Shown piece by piece: positions 1 through 9,200 of a stretch of 14,921 nt of DNA (position 1 is its first letter; each line of letters begins with the position of its first letter). The DNA is from Tannerellaceae bacterium (GTDB lineage Bacteria; Bacteroidota; Bacteroidia; Bacteroidales; Tannerellaceae): the NCBI GenBank assembly GCA_031273385.1, contig JAISRY010000048.1, positions 1 through 14,921 on the forward strand. The letters are read 5' to 3'. The translations under genes and the position numbers were made by a program. The notes under the pieces were generated by a model, which ran no database searches, was not told where the DNA came from, and saw only the letters and a list, made by a program, of their open reading frames with translations.

Positions 1-81
1 TTCTGTTACCCGTGCGTCTTCTGTCACCTCTTGGGGGCTGTTCAGGTAGCGTTCGAGGATTATTTCATTGATTCTTTCCAC
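1..81 (-). CDS. Partial N-terminus of an ORF, possible FecR-type anti-sigma factor
   Basis: An open frame runs off the left edge and gives 27 residues if started at the GTG at 81-79; the frame is open back to an in-frame stop at 105-103 and has no ATG before the edge. The peptide contains I-L-E-R-Y-L followed by an acidic stretch with E-V-T-E-D. That resembles the start of Bacteroidetes FecR-like anti-sigma factors (hydrophobic-x-R-Y-L then an E-rich helix), but 27 residues is too little to assign a family. A Bacteroidetes-type promoter match ends only 5 bp before the GTG, so the gene would have almost no leader, or its real start lies beyond the edge. If it is an anti-sigma factor, an ECF sigma factor and a SusC-like transporter with an N-terminal signalling domain would be expected nearby. 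Low certainty. Confidence 0.35.
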   Translation of the reverse strand, partial: MERINEIILERYLNSPQEVTEDARVTE

Positions 82-85
82 AGTA

Positions 86-117
86 CAAAGATATGTTTTT
101 TTTCAACGAGTTCCAAG
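86..117 (-). promoter_or_regulatory. Bacteroidetes-type promoter for the left-edge ORF
   Basis: Read on the minus strand, TATCTTTG at 93-86 fits the -7 consensus TAnnTTTG exactly. A TTGG at 117-114 lies 20 bp upstream, the spacing expected of the Bacteroides primary sigma factor. The predicted transcription start falls at about 80, overlapping the candidate GTG start, which would suggest a leaderless or nearly leaderless message. Confidence 0.55.
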
Positions 118-142
118 CAAATACCTGAATCAGGTTTCAGAT

Positions 143-166
143 ACAGGTTTGCCTGCGATGCAGGCA
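143..166. repeat. Hairpin carrying a 17-bp sequence also found inverted at 14176-14192
   Basis: A seven-base-pair stem (TGCCTGC at 150-156, GCAGGCA at 160-166) closes on a GAT loop. The 17 bases 143-159 occur again exactly, on the opposite strand, at 14176-14192. The similarity continues weakly past the exact match: both copies go on to an AGGC(A)..GAG-like sequence. Both copies are intergenic. This looks like a small dispersed repeat; no function is visible. Confidence 0.5.
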
Positions 167-188
167 GAGGTGGGTGGTAATCCATTCG

Positions 189-227
189 TATACAGTAGCC
201 TTAGTATACAGTAGCCTTAGGCTACTG
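189..227. repeat. 16-bp tandem duplication ending in a hairpin
   Basis: The 16 bases at 189-204 are repeated perfectly and immediately at 205-220. The second copy merges into an inverted repeat, CAGTAGCC at 209-216 and GGCTACTG at 220-227 with loop TTA. A further small hairpin (GCTCTC at 241-246, GAGAGC at 250-255) follows. They lie 110-180 bp beyond the stop of the symporter gene and might act at the 3' end of its transcript, but no T-run follows either stem on the minus strand, so they are not classical terminators. Confidence 0.6.
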
Positions 228-258
228 CCTAGCTATGTTAGCTCTCTCCGAGAGCCTT

Positions 259-362
<104 letters not shown>

Positions 363-365
363 AAA

Positions 366-1706
366 CTACCGGAGGGGGTAGCGGCAGATGAAAGCGGCGG
401 CAAGCAGCGTCGCCATAGCGGGAAAGAAGCTCAACATCAGGCGGATGCCGTATAGTACGGCGTCCGTCTGTGTCGTATTTGCCTGGAAACCATAATAGGC
501 GAGCAGCCATCCGGTAAGGGCGCCGCCGATCGACCAGCCTACTTTCTGCGACATGGAGACGGAAGAGAAGATAAGGCCTGTCGCCCGCCGTCCGGTTTTC
601 CATTCCGCATGGTCGGCGACGTCGGCGCACATCGCCCACAGCAACGGCGCCACGACGCCGGCGCACAAACTGATCAACGCCTGCAAACACATAATCGGGA
701 CGATATCCCCCTCGCCCATAAAAAAGAAAGCCACGTTGAACGCCGTAGCGAACAACATGGCCAGCAGGAAACTGTTCTTCTTGCCGATACGTTTCGACAG
801 GGGATTGACAAGAATGATCCCCACGATATTAGCCCCCTGTCCGATAACCAGGTAAAGCGTCGTCAACGTCAGCGGAATAGCGGTAAAAGGGAGGTCGACG
901 CCGCAGCTACCGCTGACAACATACTTGAAATAATAGACGACGGCGCCATCCCTCACCGAATGAAACGCCAGCGTGGCGGCGCCGGCGGCCAGAAGCAACC
1001 ACCAGGCCCTGTCTCCCAACAGCCCGCGGAGGTCTTGCCTTAAGGAGGGCTTTTGCGCTTCAACCGGCCGCACCCGCTCTGTCGTCCAACGAAAACAGAG
1101 AAAGAAAAGCCCCGCCGCCACCGCCGCAAACACCCCTACGCCCATCTGCCACCCGAACGCCTGGCCGCCCGCCCCGCCGCTTCCGCCCCCACCGAAAAGC
1201 CCCACCAACGGCTCAATCAGCAACAGCACGACAAGGCTGCCGGCAAAAGCAAAGATCATCCTGTAAGAAGAGAGCGCCGTCCTGACGCCTGACGCCGGAG
1301 AGATCACCCCCAGCAATGCCGCATAAGGCACGTTGATCAACGAATAAACCGCCATCATCAGCGAATAACTCACATAAGCATAAACCACTTTCCCCGCCGG
1401 CGACAACGCCGGAACAGTAAAAGTAACGACCCCCATAATCCCGAACGGTATCGCCAGGTAAAGCAGGTAAGGCCTGAACTTACCCCATCTCGTCTCCGTC
1501 CTGTCGGCCATCACACCGACCACAGGATCCAGCAACGCGTTCCATATACGGGTAATAAAAAACATCGTCCCCGCAAGGGAGGCCTCCAAACCAAACACAT
1601 CGGTATAGAAAAACAGCAGGTAGACGGTAAACAGCTTCCAAAAGATAGAAGACGCCGCATCCCCCAGCCCGTATGCAATCTTTTCCCTCAAACTAACCAT
1701 GCCCAT
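366..1706 (-). CDS. GPH-family (MelB-like) sugar:cation symporter, MFS superfamily
   Basis: A 446-residue polytopic inner-membrane protein, the usual length for glycoside-pentoside-hexuronide:cation symporters. The N-terminus has the family pattern: G-L-G-D at 13-16, an F-Y-T-D-V-F-G segment at 33-39, then L-L-D-P-V-V-G-V-M-A-D-R-T at 58-70 followed by R-W-G-K-F-R-P at 73-79. This loop carries the aspartate linked to cation coupling in MelB relatives. About twelve hydrophobic segments are visible. Members import a sugar or glycoside with Na+ or H+; the substrate cannot be read here. Translation could start at Met1 or Met3. A glycine-rich loop at 171-181 coincides with a very GC-rich patch. 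The gene lies in the same direction as the PUL but behind a strong terminator, so it probably has its own promoter; TTACTTTG at 1725-1718 is a one-mismatch -7 candidate without a well-spaced -33. It may transport the sugar released by the PUL (inference). Confidence 0.9.
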   Translation of the reverse strand: MGMVSLREKIAYGLGDAASSIFWKLFTVYLLFFYTDVFGLEASLAGTMFFITRIWNALLDPVVGVMADRTETRWGKFRPYLLYLAIPFGIMGVVTFTVPALSPAGKVVYAYVSYSLMMAVYSLINVPYAALLGVISPASGVRTALSSYRMIFAFAGSLVVLLLIEPLVGLFGGGGSGGAGGQAFGWQMGVGVFAAVAAGLFFLCFRWTTERVRPVEAQKPSLRQDLRGLLGDRAWWLLLAAGAATLAFHSVRDGAVVYYFKYVVSGSCGVDLPFTAIPLTLTTLYLVIGQGANIVGIILVNPLSKRIGKKNSFLLAMLFATAFNVAFFFMGEGDIVPIMCLQALISLCAGVVAPLLWAMCADVADHAEWKTGRRATGLIFSSVSMSQKVGWSIGGALTGWLLAYYGFQANTTQTDAVLYGIRLMLSFFPAMATLLAAAFICRYPLR

Positions 1707-1740
1707 TCATTTGCCTGCAAAGTAAAGAAGATATAGGGAC

Positions 1741-1794
1741 AAAAAAAAACAACTCCGCCACGTAAGCGTCATAACGCTTTTCGTGAGGAGTTGT
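1741..1794 (-). terminator. Rho-independent terminator of the SusC/SusD operon
   Basis: The inverted repeat pairs 1749-1756 (ACAACTCC) with 1787-1794 (GGAGTTGT). Inner pairing continues between CACG at 1759-1762 and CGTG at 1782-1785, and between AAGCG at 1764-1768 and CGCTT at 1775-1779, with small bulges. Read on the minus strand, a run of at least nine T follows the stem (complement of the A-run from 1749 down to 1741). This is an intrinsic terminator about 20 bp beyond the stop of the Ig-like lipoprotein gene. It ends the PUL operon ahead of the symporter gene. Confidence 0.9.
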
Positions 1795-1816
1795 CCCTTT
1801 AGCTAATCTTTGGTAA

Positions 1817-3001
1817 CTACTTATTTGTGCGTTTTGTTACGATATAGCCGCGAGTTGCTTTACCTGTCATCTGGAAACTGGCCCAATGCCAGTCGCCGTC
1901 GACCTTGTCTATGCGGAGATCAGTGACCGCCTGTGCTGTGGAGGTATCCACCTGCCCCCTTTTTATCCAATACAGGATACCGTCCTGCTTACTGCCGACG
2001 GAAAGATCCCCGGCGAACTCGACGCAATACCCCGTAGCGACGATCGAGGTAGAGGTCTTGGCCGACAATTGGCTGCGCCTCAGCTCCGGCGAGTAAACGG
2101 CCGTCCCGATTCCTCCCGCCTGCTGGAAAGGAGCGTCGTCGGGGACGAAGGCGCGGTAGAGGTTCAGGTTGTCGAGGTAGTTGTTGTCGACGAACATCAC
2201 CCTAAGGGTAGCGGTAATATTGTCTGCATCTTTGACGGTGAACGTCGCATTGGCCTTGCCGAATCGCTTCCCTTTGACGGTGACCGTCGTCCCCGTAACG
2301 ACACACTCCAGGTAGGAGCTCGAACTGACCGAGGCCGTATATCCGCCGTTGCCGTCAAGGATCCCGATCTCAAAGGGGACGCCTGTTTCCAGCATGTAGA
2401 TATCTTCCGTACGGTCAAGCAGCAACGGGTTGGATACGTTCGCCGTAAAGGTCACGCTCTTCTTCAATTGGTCGGTGACGGTGAATGTCGCCGTCCCCCG
2501 CTTCACGCCGGATATGGTGATCTTCCCCTCTTCGTCGACGGCGGCAACGGCGACCGAGTTGTCCGACGAAGCGACGGTATACCCCCCGTTACCCGTATAC
2601 ACCGCCAACGAGTCCGATTGGCCGGTGAAAAGGTTGATGGATTCCTGGCTGAGCAGCAATTCCTCCAGCCGTTTGACGACGACCTTGGCGGAAGCCGACT
2701 TCTTTACCCAGTCGGTAATGGCGATGTCCGCCTTACCGGATTGCAGCCCGGTAACGATCAGGGAATCGCCCCTCGCCTCGACGGTCGCCACGTTTTCGTT
2801 GGAGGTCGTCACTTTATAGTTGCCGTTCCCTTTGGTGATCAGGATAACGCCCTCGCCACCCTTGTCCAGGTCGATGACCAGTTCTTCCTTGTCCAGCGCC
2901 AGGTCGCTGTATGCCGGGTCGTCCGCATTGTCGCCGCAACCGGCCAGCAGACCGGACGCAACGGCCAAAAGCCCTGCCAGATATAGTCTATTCTTTTTCA
3001 T
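1817..3001 (-). CDS. Ig-like repeat lipoprotein, candidate surface glycan-binding protein
   Basis: A 394-residue lipoprotein of no family I can name. A basic N-terminus and hydrophobic stretch lead to the lipobox L-A-G-C with Cys22, followed by acidic sequence (D-N-A-D-D), consistent with outer-membrane surface export in Bacteroidetes. Three tandem beta-rich repeats of about 80 residues are marked by G-N-G-N-Y at 58-62, G-N-G-G-Y at 137-141 and G-N-G-G-Y at 217-221. The first two repeats also share T-D-x-x-K-K-S at 96-102 and 176-182. They resemble bacterial Ig-like (Big_2-type) domains. The last 120 or so residues differ and include W-H-W at 371-373, aromatic residues of the kind that can bind glycans. 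It is the last gene of the operon, 12 bp after the GH30 gene, the place where SGBP (SusE/F-like) or unknown binding proteins are often found. The role as SGBP is inferred from position and architecture. Confidence 0.8.
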   Translation of the reverse strand: MKKNRLYLAGLLAVASGLLAGCGDNADDPAYSDLALDKEELVIDLDKGGEGVILITKGNGNYKVTTSNENVATVEARGDSLIVTGLQSGKADIAITDWVKKSASAKVVVKRLEELLLSQESINLFTGQSDSLAVYTGNGGYTVASSDNSVAVAAVDEEGKITISGVKRGTATFTVTDQLKKSVTFTANVSNPLLLDRTEDIYMLETGVPFEIGILDGNGGYTASVSSSSYLECVVTGTTVTVKGKRFGKANATFTVKDADNITATLRVMFVDNNYLDNLNLYRAFVPDDAPFQQAGGIGTAVYSPELRRSQLSAKTSTSIVATGYCVEFAGDLSVGSKQDGILYWIKRGQVDTSTAQAVTDLRIDKVDGDWHWASFQMTGKATRGYIVTKRTNK

Positions 3002-3013
3002 TATGCTTTCTTT

Positions 3014-4546
3014 TTAGTTGTCTTTCTTAATCTTTCCGGTGATGGTGACTACGCTGTATTTGGGCACCGTAACCGAACGTACGCCGGTCAATGACGGGTT
3101 CAGCTTTTTGCGCAGCCATTTCACATTCTCGTCCGACGTATAGGCGATCATGTTTTGGAATGCCTGCCCGTCTACCTCCAGCAGTGTGGAAAAGGATTCC
3201 GTCTTGGAGCTGTTGACCAATACGATCGTATACATATCGTCCTTTACGTAAGCCGACATCTGAAGCGCCGCCGGGAAGGTATCCCTTTCGGACGGTACGG
3301 CCTCGATATCCACGCGGCGGCTGCCTTGGGGGATATAGCGGCTGAAATGGCCGAGCGTATAATAGCGGTTGACCTTATAGTACCCTGTCCCCGGAAAGAC
3401 GTCCGGATCGTATTGCAGCAGGTTTTCGCCCGTCGAGGAACAATGCCGGCCGGCTGCCCACCAAAGAAAGGCGTTCGTATTGGCGGCGGTGAAGTATGTG
3501 TTGATGGTTTTCGCCCACCGCATGGCGTCGTCCCAGCTCTCGTCGCGTTTCCTGTCGTCGCTCACTTCGGTTTGCCATACCTGGATGCCTTGCTCTTCAT
3601 ACCTGTCGTAAGGCACGATGTTTTCGTCGGTGGTACTGTAGCCATGGCCTGCGGCAATGATGTTGTCTTTCAGGATATCCGGCTGTTTGTCCAGTATGCC
3701 GTTGAGATAGGTACGCCCGAAGCTCCACCACGGGTACTCCCCAAGGATAATCTTCACATCCTGGAATCCGGCTTTGTCCATCGCCGGGCGCAGAAACTCA
3801 TGGACGAACTGGCCGAGCTGGGCGTCCGACCATTTGCAGCCTCCCCACCCGGTGCCTCCGGTAAGGGGTTCGTTCGTCGGCGAAACGGCATACATGCTGA
3901 AGTCGATCTTTCCCGTATAGGCCTTGATGAAGTCCACCATATAATCGGCAAATTCCTGAAACTTGGCGGAATTTACCGAAGAGCCTGATTTAAACTGCGT
4001 CGGCGGGCTCCATGCGGAGTAGATAAAACGGACATCCTTGTATTTCTTCGCCATGTATTCCGTCAGCCACATTTGCGCCAACTGGTTCGTCATCGCGCCC
4101 TGGTTGTCGGTTTTCCAGCTGTTGAGCAACGGAGGATAGTCGGGGGGGACGTTGTATTCCCTGTCCATACCGAAATCAATCTGCTTCGTATCCGTATTTT
4201 CAAAGTGTTCGTAGATGGCTCCGCGGCAGATGTTCAGGCGAAGCCCGTTCTCCCCGAAAAGGTCGTTCAATATCGTTTCGCGTTGCAGGTGCAGGTAGGT
4301 CACATTCGCCCATCCGGCAAAGTTACAGCCGAAGCCGTCAATGGCCTGGTGTTCGTGCCCGGCGCCGGTTTGGAGTTTAATCACCGCGGTTGTCGCCGGT
4401 TCGGGCGAAAAACCGTCATCTTCATCCGACCCTTCCACCGGATCGGGGATGTTGACGTCGTCGTGGCTCAGGCTGCCGTCACTACACGAGCAGACCATGA
4501 ACAGACAACATAATAGCGCTAACGCTGACAAATAGGAGTATTTCAT
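3014..4546 (-). CDS. GH30-family glycoside hydrolase, surface lipoprotein
   Basis: A 510-residue secreted glycosidase. A lipoprotein signal ends at Cys21 (V-C-S-C) and is followed by an acidic, Ser/Asp-rich linker to about residue 50, suggesting surface display. The (beta/alpha)8 barrel starts around 55 and shows the GH30 hallmarks G-F-G at 71-73, S-A-W-S-P-P at 177-182, the acid/base Glu226 in T-N-E-P, and the nucleophile Glu327 in W-Q-T-E-V. The 101-residue spacing fits a retaining clan GH-A enzyme. A C-terminal beta domain (about 420-508) matches the side beta-sandwich of the family. GH30 includes beta-1,6-glucanases, glucuronoxylanases, beta-1,6-galactanases and beta-glucosidases; the subfamily cannot be decided by eye. 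It is the only glycosidase in this PUL, 34 bp after the SusD gene, so it probably makes the first cut of the polysaccharide at the cell surface. Confidence 0.88.
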   Translation of the reverse strand: MKYSYLSALALLCCLFMVCSCSDGSLSHDDVNIPDPVEGSDEDDGFSPEPATTAVIKLQTGAGHEHQAIDGFGCNFAGWANVTYLHLQRETILNDLFGENGLRLNICRGAIYEHFENTDTKQIDFGMDREYNVPPDYPPLLNSWKTDNQGAMTNQLAQMWLTEYMAKKYKDVRFIYSAWSPPTQFKSGSSVNSAKFQEFADYMVDFIKAYTGKIDFSMYAVSPTNEPLTGGTGWGGCKWSDAQLGQFVHEFLRPAMDKAGFQDVKIILGEYPWWSFGRTYLNGILDKQPDILKDNIIAAGHGYSTTDENIVPYDRYEEQGIQVWQTEVSDDRKRDESWDDAMRWAKTINTYFTAANTNAFLWWAAGRHCSSTGENLLQYDPDVFPGTGYYKVNRYYTLGHFSRYIPQGSRRVDIEAVPSERDTFPAALQMSAYVKDDMYTIVLVNSSKTESFSTLLEVDGQAFQNMIAYTSDENVKWLRKKLNPSLTGVRSVTVPKYSVVTITGKIKKDN

Positions 4547-4580
4547 ATTGCTATTTTTTACTGATTGGTTTTTGACTCAT

Positions 4581-6206
4581 TTATTGCCACAAGGGGTTCT
4601 GTTTCATACCGCTATTGGCGTTCAATTCACTCAACGGAATCGGGTAATAGCGGTGTTTCTCCTGGAAATTCCCCGCTCCCTGTTTCTCGTTGGCCCTGAA
4701 AATCTGCTGTATCTCAGCCGTCGTATACCACCGCTTCAAGTCGTCAAAACGGTGCCCTTCGCCAAAAAATTCGAGCAGGTTCTGGCGCTGGATCTCATCC
4801 ATGAGCTGATCCTGCGTAAAGGTTTTCTCCTCCAGCCCCGCCCGTTGGCGGATGCGCTTCAATGCCTCGTTCGCCCCTTGCACATCATTCGTCTTTGCGC
4901 AGGCTTCGGCATAGAGCAACAGGACTTCGGCAAAGCGCAAAACGCGCACATTGTTCGATTTGCCCTCCTTGTTACTCATCAGGTCTGCATTTCTTTCGTT
5001 GACATAATAGGCCGTATATTTCTTCAACAGGAACTTGCCGGGGATACCGTTGACGCTATAGGTCGGTACGCCGCCCGACATCTTCGGGGCATTACCGTCC
5101 CACAGGTCGTCCATAGAGAGGTTTCCGCCATACCATTTTTCGTTGGGTACCACATCCCCGTAGGTCTGCGGATCGAAGAACAGGCTGGCGTACATACGCT
5201 TGTCGAACTTCGTATCGGCGCCCTGAGGCCTCAGTTCTTTCACGAACTGCCCCACCAGGTAGGCCGACGGCATCAGCTTCGACCATCCTCCCGAAGTCAC
5301 CGAACCGATAAACTGCGGGATCGTGCTGCCCAGGTTTATGCCATCTTCGTTGCCCCAGGTATCCCGTCCATCCTGGCTGTACTGCAATTCAAAAAGCGAT
5401 TCCGCGTTGTTCTCCATCTTCGTCGTGAAGTTAGCGGCATAGTCTTCGACCAATTCATACGTATACGGTGCGGCAAGCAACAGTTGCAACTGCTCTTTCG
5501 CCTCCTTGTATTTGTGCTGTGCCGCGTAGGTTTTCCCCAGCATGGCGATCGCCGCGCCTTTTTCGATGCGCCCTTTCTCGCTTGCCGGGCGGGTGACGGG
5601 CAGATGGCCGGCGATGGCCGCTTTCAGATCCTCTTCTACCTGCTTCCAGAGTTGCTCTTCCGTAGCGGCTTCCTTATTCGGCGTGTCTTCGTTGGAGGGA
5701 ATCAACCGCAAAGGGACTTTGCCGTAGTTGGTCGTCAACAGGTAATATTGGAAAGCGCGAAGCGTCAATGCTTCACTTTTGATCATGGAACGGTCTTCGT
5801 CGCTGATGCCGGATGCCGGAATCTTGTCGATATTCGCCAAAAGGACGTTGGCGCGCTGGATACCGGTGAAGAGGTAGCTAAACGGATCCTGGCCGGTAGA
5901 TGGCGAGTTCTGGAATGTGGCGATGTTCCACATGGCGATCTCTTCCCCGACGACAGTGAAGATATCGTCCCCACGGCTGTTCAGGTTCAGCCATCCGTTG
6001 AATGCGCCGTAGTAACCGTCCATCTGGAATTTGATGGGCGAGTAGACGGCCGACAAAGCCGTCTCCGCATCGGCTTTGTTTTTCCAGAAATCCTTTTCAG
6101 TAAAGTGATTCTTGTCCTTTGTATCCAGAAAAGAGTCGCTACAGGAAAGAAGCGTTCCGGACAGGGCAAGCATCAGATATAGAGATGTCAACCAATTTCT
6201 TTTCAT
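4581..6206 (-). CDS. SusD/RagB-family nutrient-binding outer-membrane lipoprotein
   Basis: A 541-residue SusD homologue, usual length for the family. The lipoprotein signal ends at Cys22 (L-L-S-C), followed by S-D-S-F-L-D, the typical SusD start. Family features are the A-E-T-A-L-S-A-V-Y segment near 46-55, the E-A-L-x-L-R-A-F-x-Y-Y-L-L helix near 145-157, the C-terminal V-L-R-F-A-E-V-L-L-L-Y-A-E-A helix, the R-x-R-A-G-L loop, F-F-G-E-G-H-R-F-D-D-L-K-R-W, and the terminal Y-P-I-P-L-S-E-L-N-A-N with a final Q-N-P-L-W-Q. SusD proteins form a lid on SusC, bind glycan at the cell surface and open and close during import. The gene is 18 bp downstream of its susC partner, the invariant order. Ligand not predictable from sequence alone. 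Confidence 0.96.
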   Translation of the reverse strand: MKRNWLTSLYLMLALSGTLLSCSDSFLDTKDKNHFTEKDFWKNKADAETALSAVYSPIKFQMDGYYGAFNGWLNLNSRGDDIFTVVGEEIAMWNIATFQNSPSTGQDPFSYLFTGIQRANVLLANIDKIPASGISDEDRSMIKSEALTLRAFQYYLLTTNYGKVPLRLIPSNEDTPNKEAATEEQLWKQVEEDLKAAIAGHLPVTRPASEKGRIEKGAAIAMLGKTYAAQHKYKEAKEQLQLLLAAPYTYELVEDYAANFTTKMENNAESLFELQYSQDGRDTWGNEDGINLGSTIPQFIGSVTSGGWSKLMPSAYLVGQFVKELRPQGADTKFDKRMYASLFFDPQTYGDVVPNEKWYGGNLSMDDLWDGNAPKMSGGVPTYSVNGIPGKFLLKKYTAYYVNERNADLMSNKEGKSNNVRVLRFAEVLLLYAEACAKTNDVQGANEALKRIRQRAGLEEKTFTQDQLMDEIQRQNLLEFFGEGHRFDDLKRWYTTAEIQQIFRANEKQGAGNFQEKHRYYPIPLSELNANSGMKQNPLWQ

Positions 6207-6224
6207 ATTGTCATTCTTTGAAGA

Positions 6225-9200
6225 TTATAAATTAACTTGTATACCGAACGAGATCGTTCTGGGCAACGGGTAGCGTCCCTGATCAATGCCTCTGGAGAAT
6301 ACGTTGTAGCTCATACCCGACAGGCCGACGCCGCTTTCACCCAGGTCGGGCGAATAACCGGAATACCGGGTCAGCGTAAAGAGGTTCTCCATGGATGTGT
6401 AGATCCTGACCTTTTCCAGCTTCACGGTTTTCAGCCATTTTGCCGGCAGGCTATAGCCGATGTCCAGCGTTTTCAGGCGCAGGTAGGATCCATCTTCCAG
6501 CCACCGGTCGGAATAGGCCCATTTGTTGTCGGCGCCATCCGTTTTCGAGAAACGCGGCACGTCGGTGTCCTGATGGTCGGGGCGCCACGAATCAGCCAGT
6601 TTGGTGCTGTAGTTGCCGCTGTAATTGCCGGATTCCAGGATATAACGCGGATAGTTATAGATCTTGTTTCCGCTCATCCCGTCGAAGAAGAGGTTGAAGT
6701 CAATCCCTTTCCAGTCTCCGCCCAGCCGGAGGCCGAACGTAAAGTCGGGGAACGGGCTGCCCACGCTGTGCTGGTCGTCCGTATTGATCGCGCCGTCTCC
6801 GTTCCAGTCTTTATAACGGATATCCCCGATCTGTGCGCCGGGTTGGATAAGCTTCCCATTCTTGTCCCTGTATTTCTCGATCTCTTCCTGGCTACGGAAA
6901 AGCCCGTCCGTTTCGATCAGGTTGAAATAGGCGATGGGATACCCTTGGCGGAACATGTTGATCCCTTGTCCGCCGGCCGCATGCGCATTGTACCCGGAAA
7001 CGACCATCTGGTTGCCGCCAAGCGTGATTTTTGTTACCTTGTTCTTTTCTGTGGCAACATTCGCTCCGATATAATAGTTGAACTCTTTGGATAGCTTTCC
7101 GCGATGATTGACCGCCAGCTCAAACCCGGCATTGCGTACCTGTCCGGCATTTTTGATCGAGAAGCCGCCGATACCCTCCGAATTGGCCAACGGTACGGGA
7201 AGCAACACATCGTCTGTGTTTTTCATGTACACATCGGCGGTAAGGGTAAGCCCCCCGTTCCAGAAGCCGATATCCAAGCCGGCATTGTATGTTTTGGTGC
7301 TTTCCCAGGTCAGGTTGGCCGGGGAAACGGCGTTGACGTATGGCAGTTGCCCGAACCAGATATTACCGCCTTGCAGGTAGTTCATGCCGCCCGATACGAC
7401 GCTTAACGTCGGATAGAAGTCGTTGATCTCCTGATTGCCCAGCTTCCCGTAGCTCAAACGCAACTTCAACTGGTCGAACACCTGCTGCAAACTGCTGAAA
7501 AAGCGCTCCTGGTGGATGTTCCAGCCAAAGGAGACGGAAGGGAACAGGCCGTACTGGTGTCCGCTTTTGAAACGGGACGACCCGTCGCGGCGGATAGATG
7601 CCGAGAGCAGGTAACGGTTATCGTAGGAGTACATCACCCTCCCGAACTGCGAAACCAGCGCCAGGTCATAGACGGCGCTCGACGCTTTCATGGTGGTCAC
7701 ATTGCCCGTCATGGTATAGATGAATGGCGACAGGTCTTGGTTTGACCCGCTCATATCCCAATACCGGTCTTTCTGTGCGGAATATCCGGCCAGCAAAGAG
7801 AGGCTGTGCTTCCCGAACGTACGGTCGTAATTGAGCGTATTCTCCAGTACCCACGACTGGAAAGTAGAAGAGGACTCCTCCAGGTCAGGTTTTTCATTCT
7901 TACCATACGTCCCCAGGTCGTAGGCGTCGGTATAGAACCGCCCCGTGCCATGATCCCGCCGGATACCCACATTGAATTTATAGGCCAGCCCCTTCAGGAT
8001 CTCCGCCTGCACGTAGGCATTGAGGAAAATCTTCGTGCTTTCGTCTTTCCTGTCAAACAGGATGGTTTCAGCCAGGGGGTTGGGCGAATTGATATTGTTT
8101 GACGTTCCCCAGCCGGTCGGGTTGGTCTCGTCATAGACCGGTATCACCGTCGGGAACTGCAAAAAGTTATAGATACTGTTTTCATAGATCCAGCCATGCC
8201 CTTTCGACAGCTTCAGGATCATCGACTCCCCGACGGTCAGCCGGTTGTTGAAGAAAGAATAGTCGCTCTTCAGGCGGATATTGTACGACTCATGGCCGGT
8301 ATTGCGTATGATACCATCTTTGTTCAGGTAGCCTACCGATACGCTGTTTGTACCGGTCTTCGACCCGCCGCTCAGGTTGGCATTGACTTTGTAGGTCATC
8401 GCCGTACGCAGCATCACATCCTGCCAGTCCGTCCCTTTTCCCATAAACTCGACCGCGCCGGGCTCACTGCCGTACCCGTCTGCCGGCAGATTGTAATAAC
8501 GGGCAAAACGGCTGTATTCATTCCCGTTGAACACATTCAACTTTTTTGGCGTCGAGCTGAATCCCGTAAACACATTCATGCTCAGTTGGGAGGGAGTCTC
8601 TTTCCGTCCCGTTTTGGTGGTAATGATCACGACGCCGCCGGCGGAACGCGAACCATAAATCGCTGCCGCCGCCGCATCTTTCAACACCTCGATAGAGGCG
8701 ATGTCGTTCGGGTCGACCAGGCCTATCTCTCCAAAAGCGCCGTCTATAATGTAGAGCGGGTTATTGTTTGATAAAGAGCTGATCCCCCGGATGTTGATCG
8801 TCATACTGCCGTTCGGGTCGCCGCTTGACGTGGCCACCGAAACGCCCGGTATCTTCCCTTGCAAAGCCGTTCCCACATTCGTGGCGACCTCTCCGTTCAG
8901 CTCCTTGCCCGTAATCGAACTCACCGCCCCGGACAAGTGGCTTTTCTTCACCGTCCCGTACCCGATGACCACCACCTGGTCGAGCATCACATTGTCTTCT
9001 TCCATAACGATATGCATCGGAATCCCCGGTGTAGCTTCCCGCTCCACACGCTTCATTCCCAGAAGCGAAAAGACAAGGACATCTCCCTTGTCAACCCCGA
9101 TGGCGTACTTCCCGTCAAAATCCGTAATGACGCCAACCGTTTTACCTTTAATCTGAACCGCAACCCCCGATAAGGGCTCGTGTGTAGAACCATCCGTCAC

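Noticed and set aside
1886..2986. Long plus-strand frame of 366 codons opposite the Ig-like lipoprotein gene
   Set aside because: Antisense shadow of a GC-biased gene; the minus frame has a lipobox and clear 80-residue repeats while this one has no recognisable motif.
4548..6182. Plus-strand frame of 544 codons opposite the SusD gene
   Set aside because: Antisense to an unmistakable SusD homologue; open only because of codon bias.
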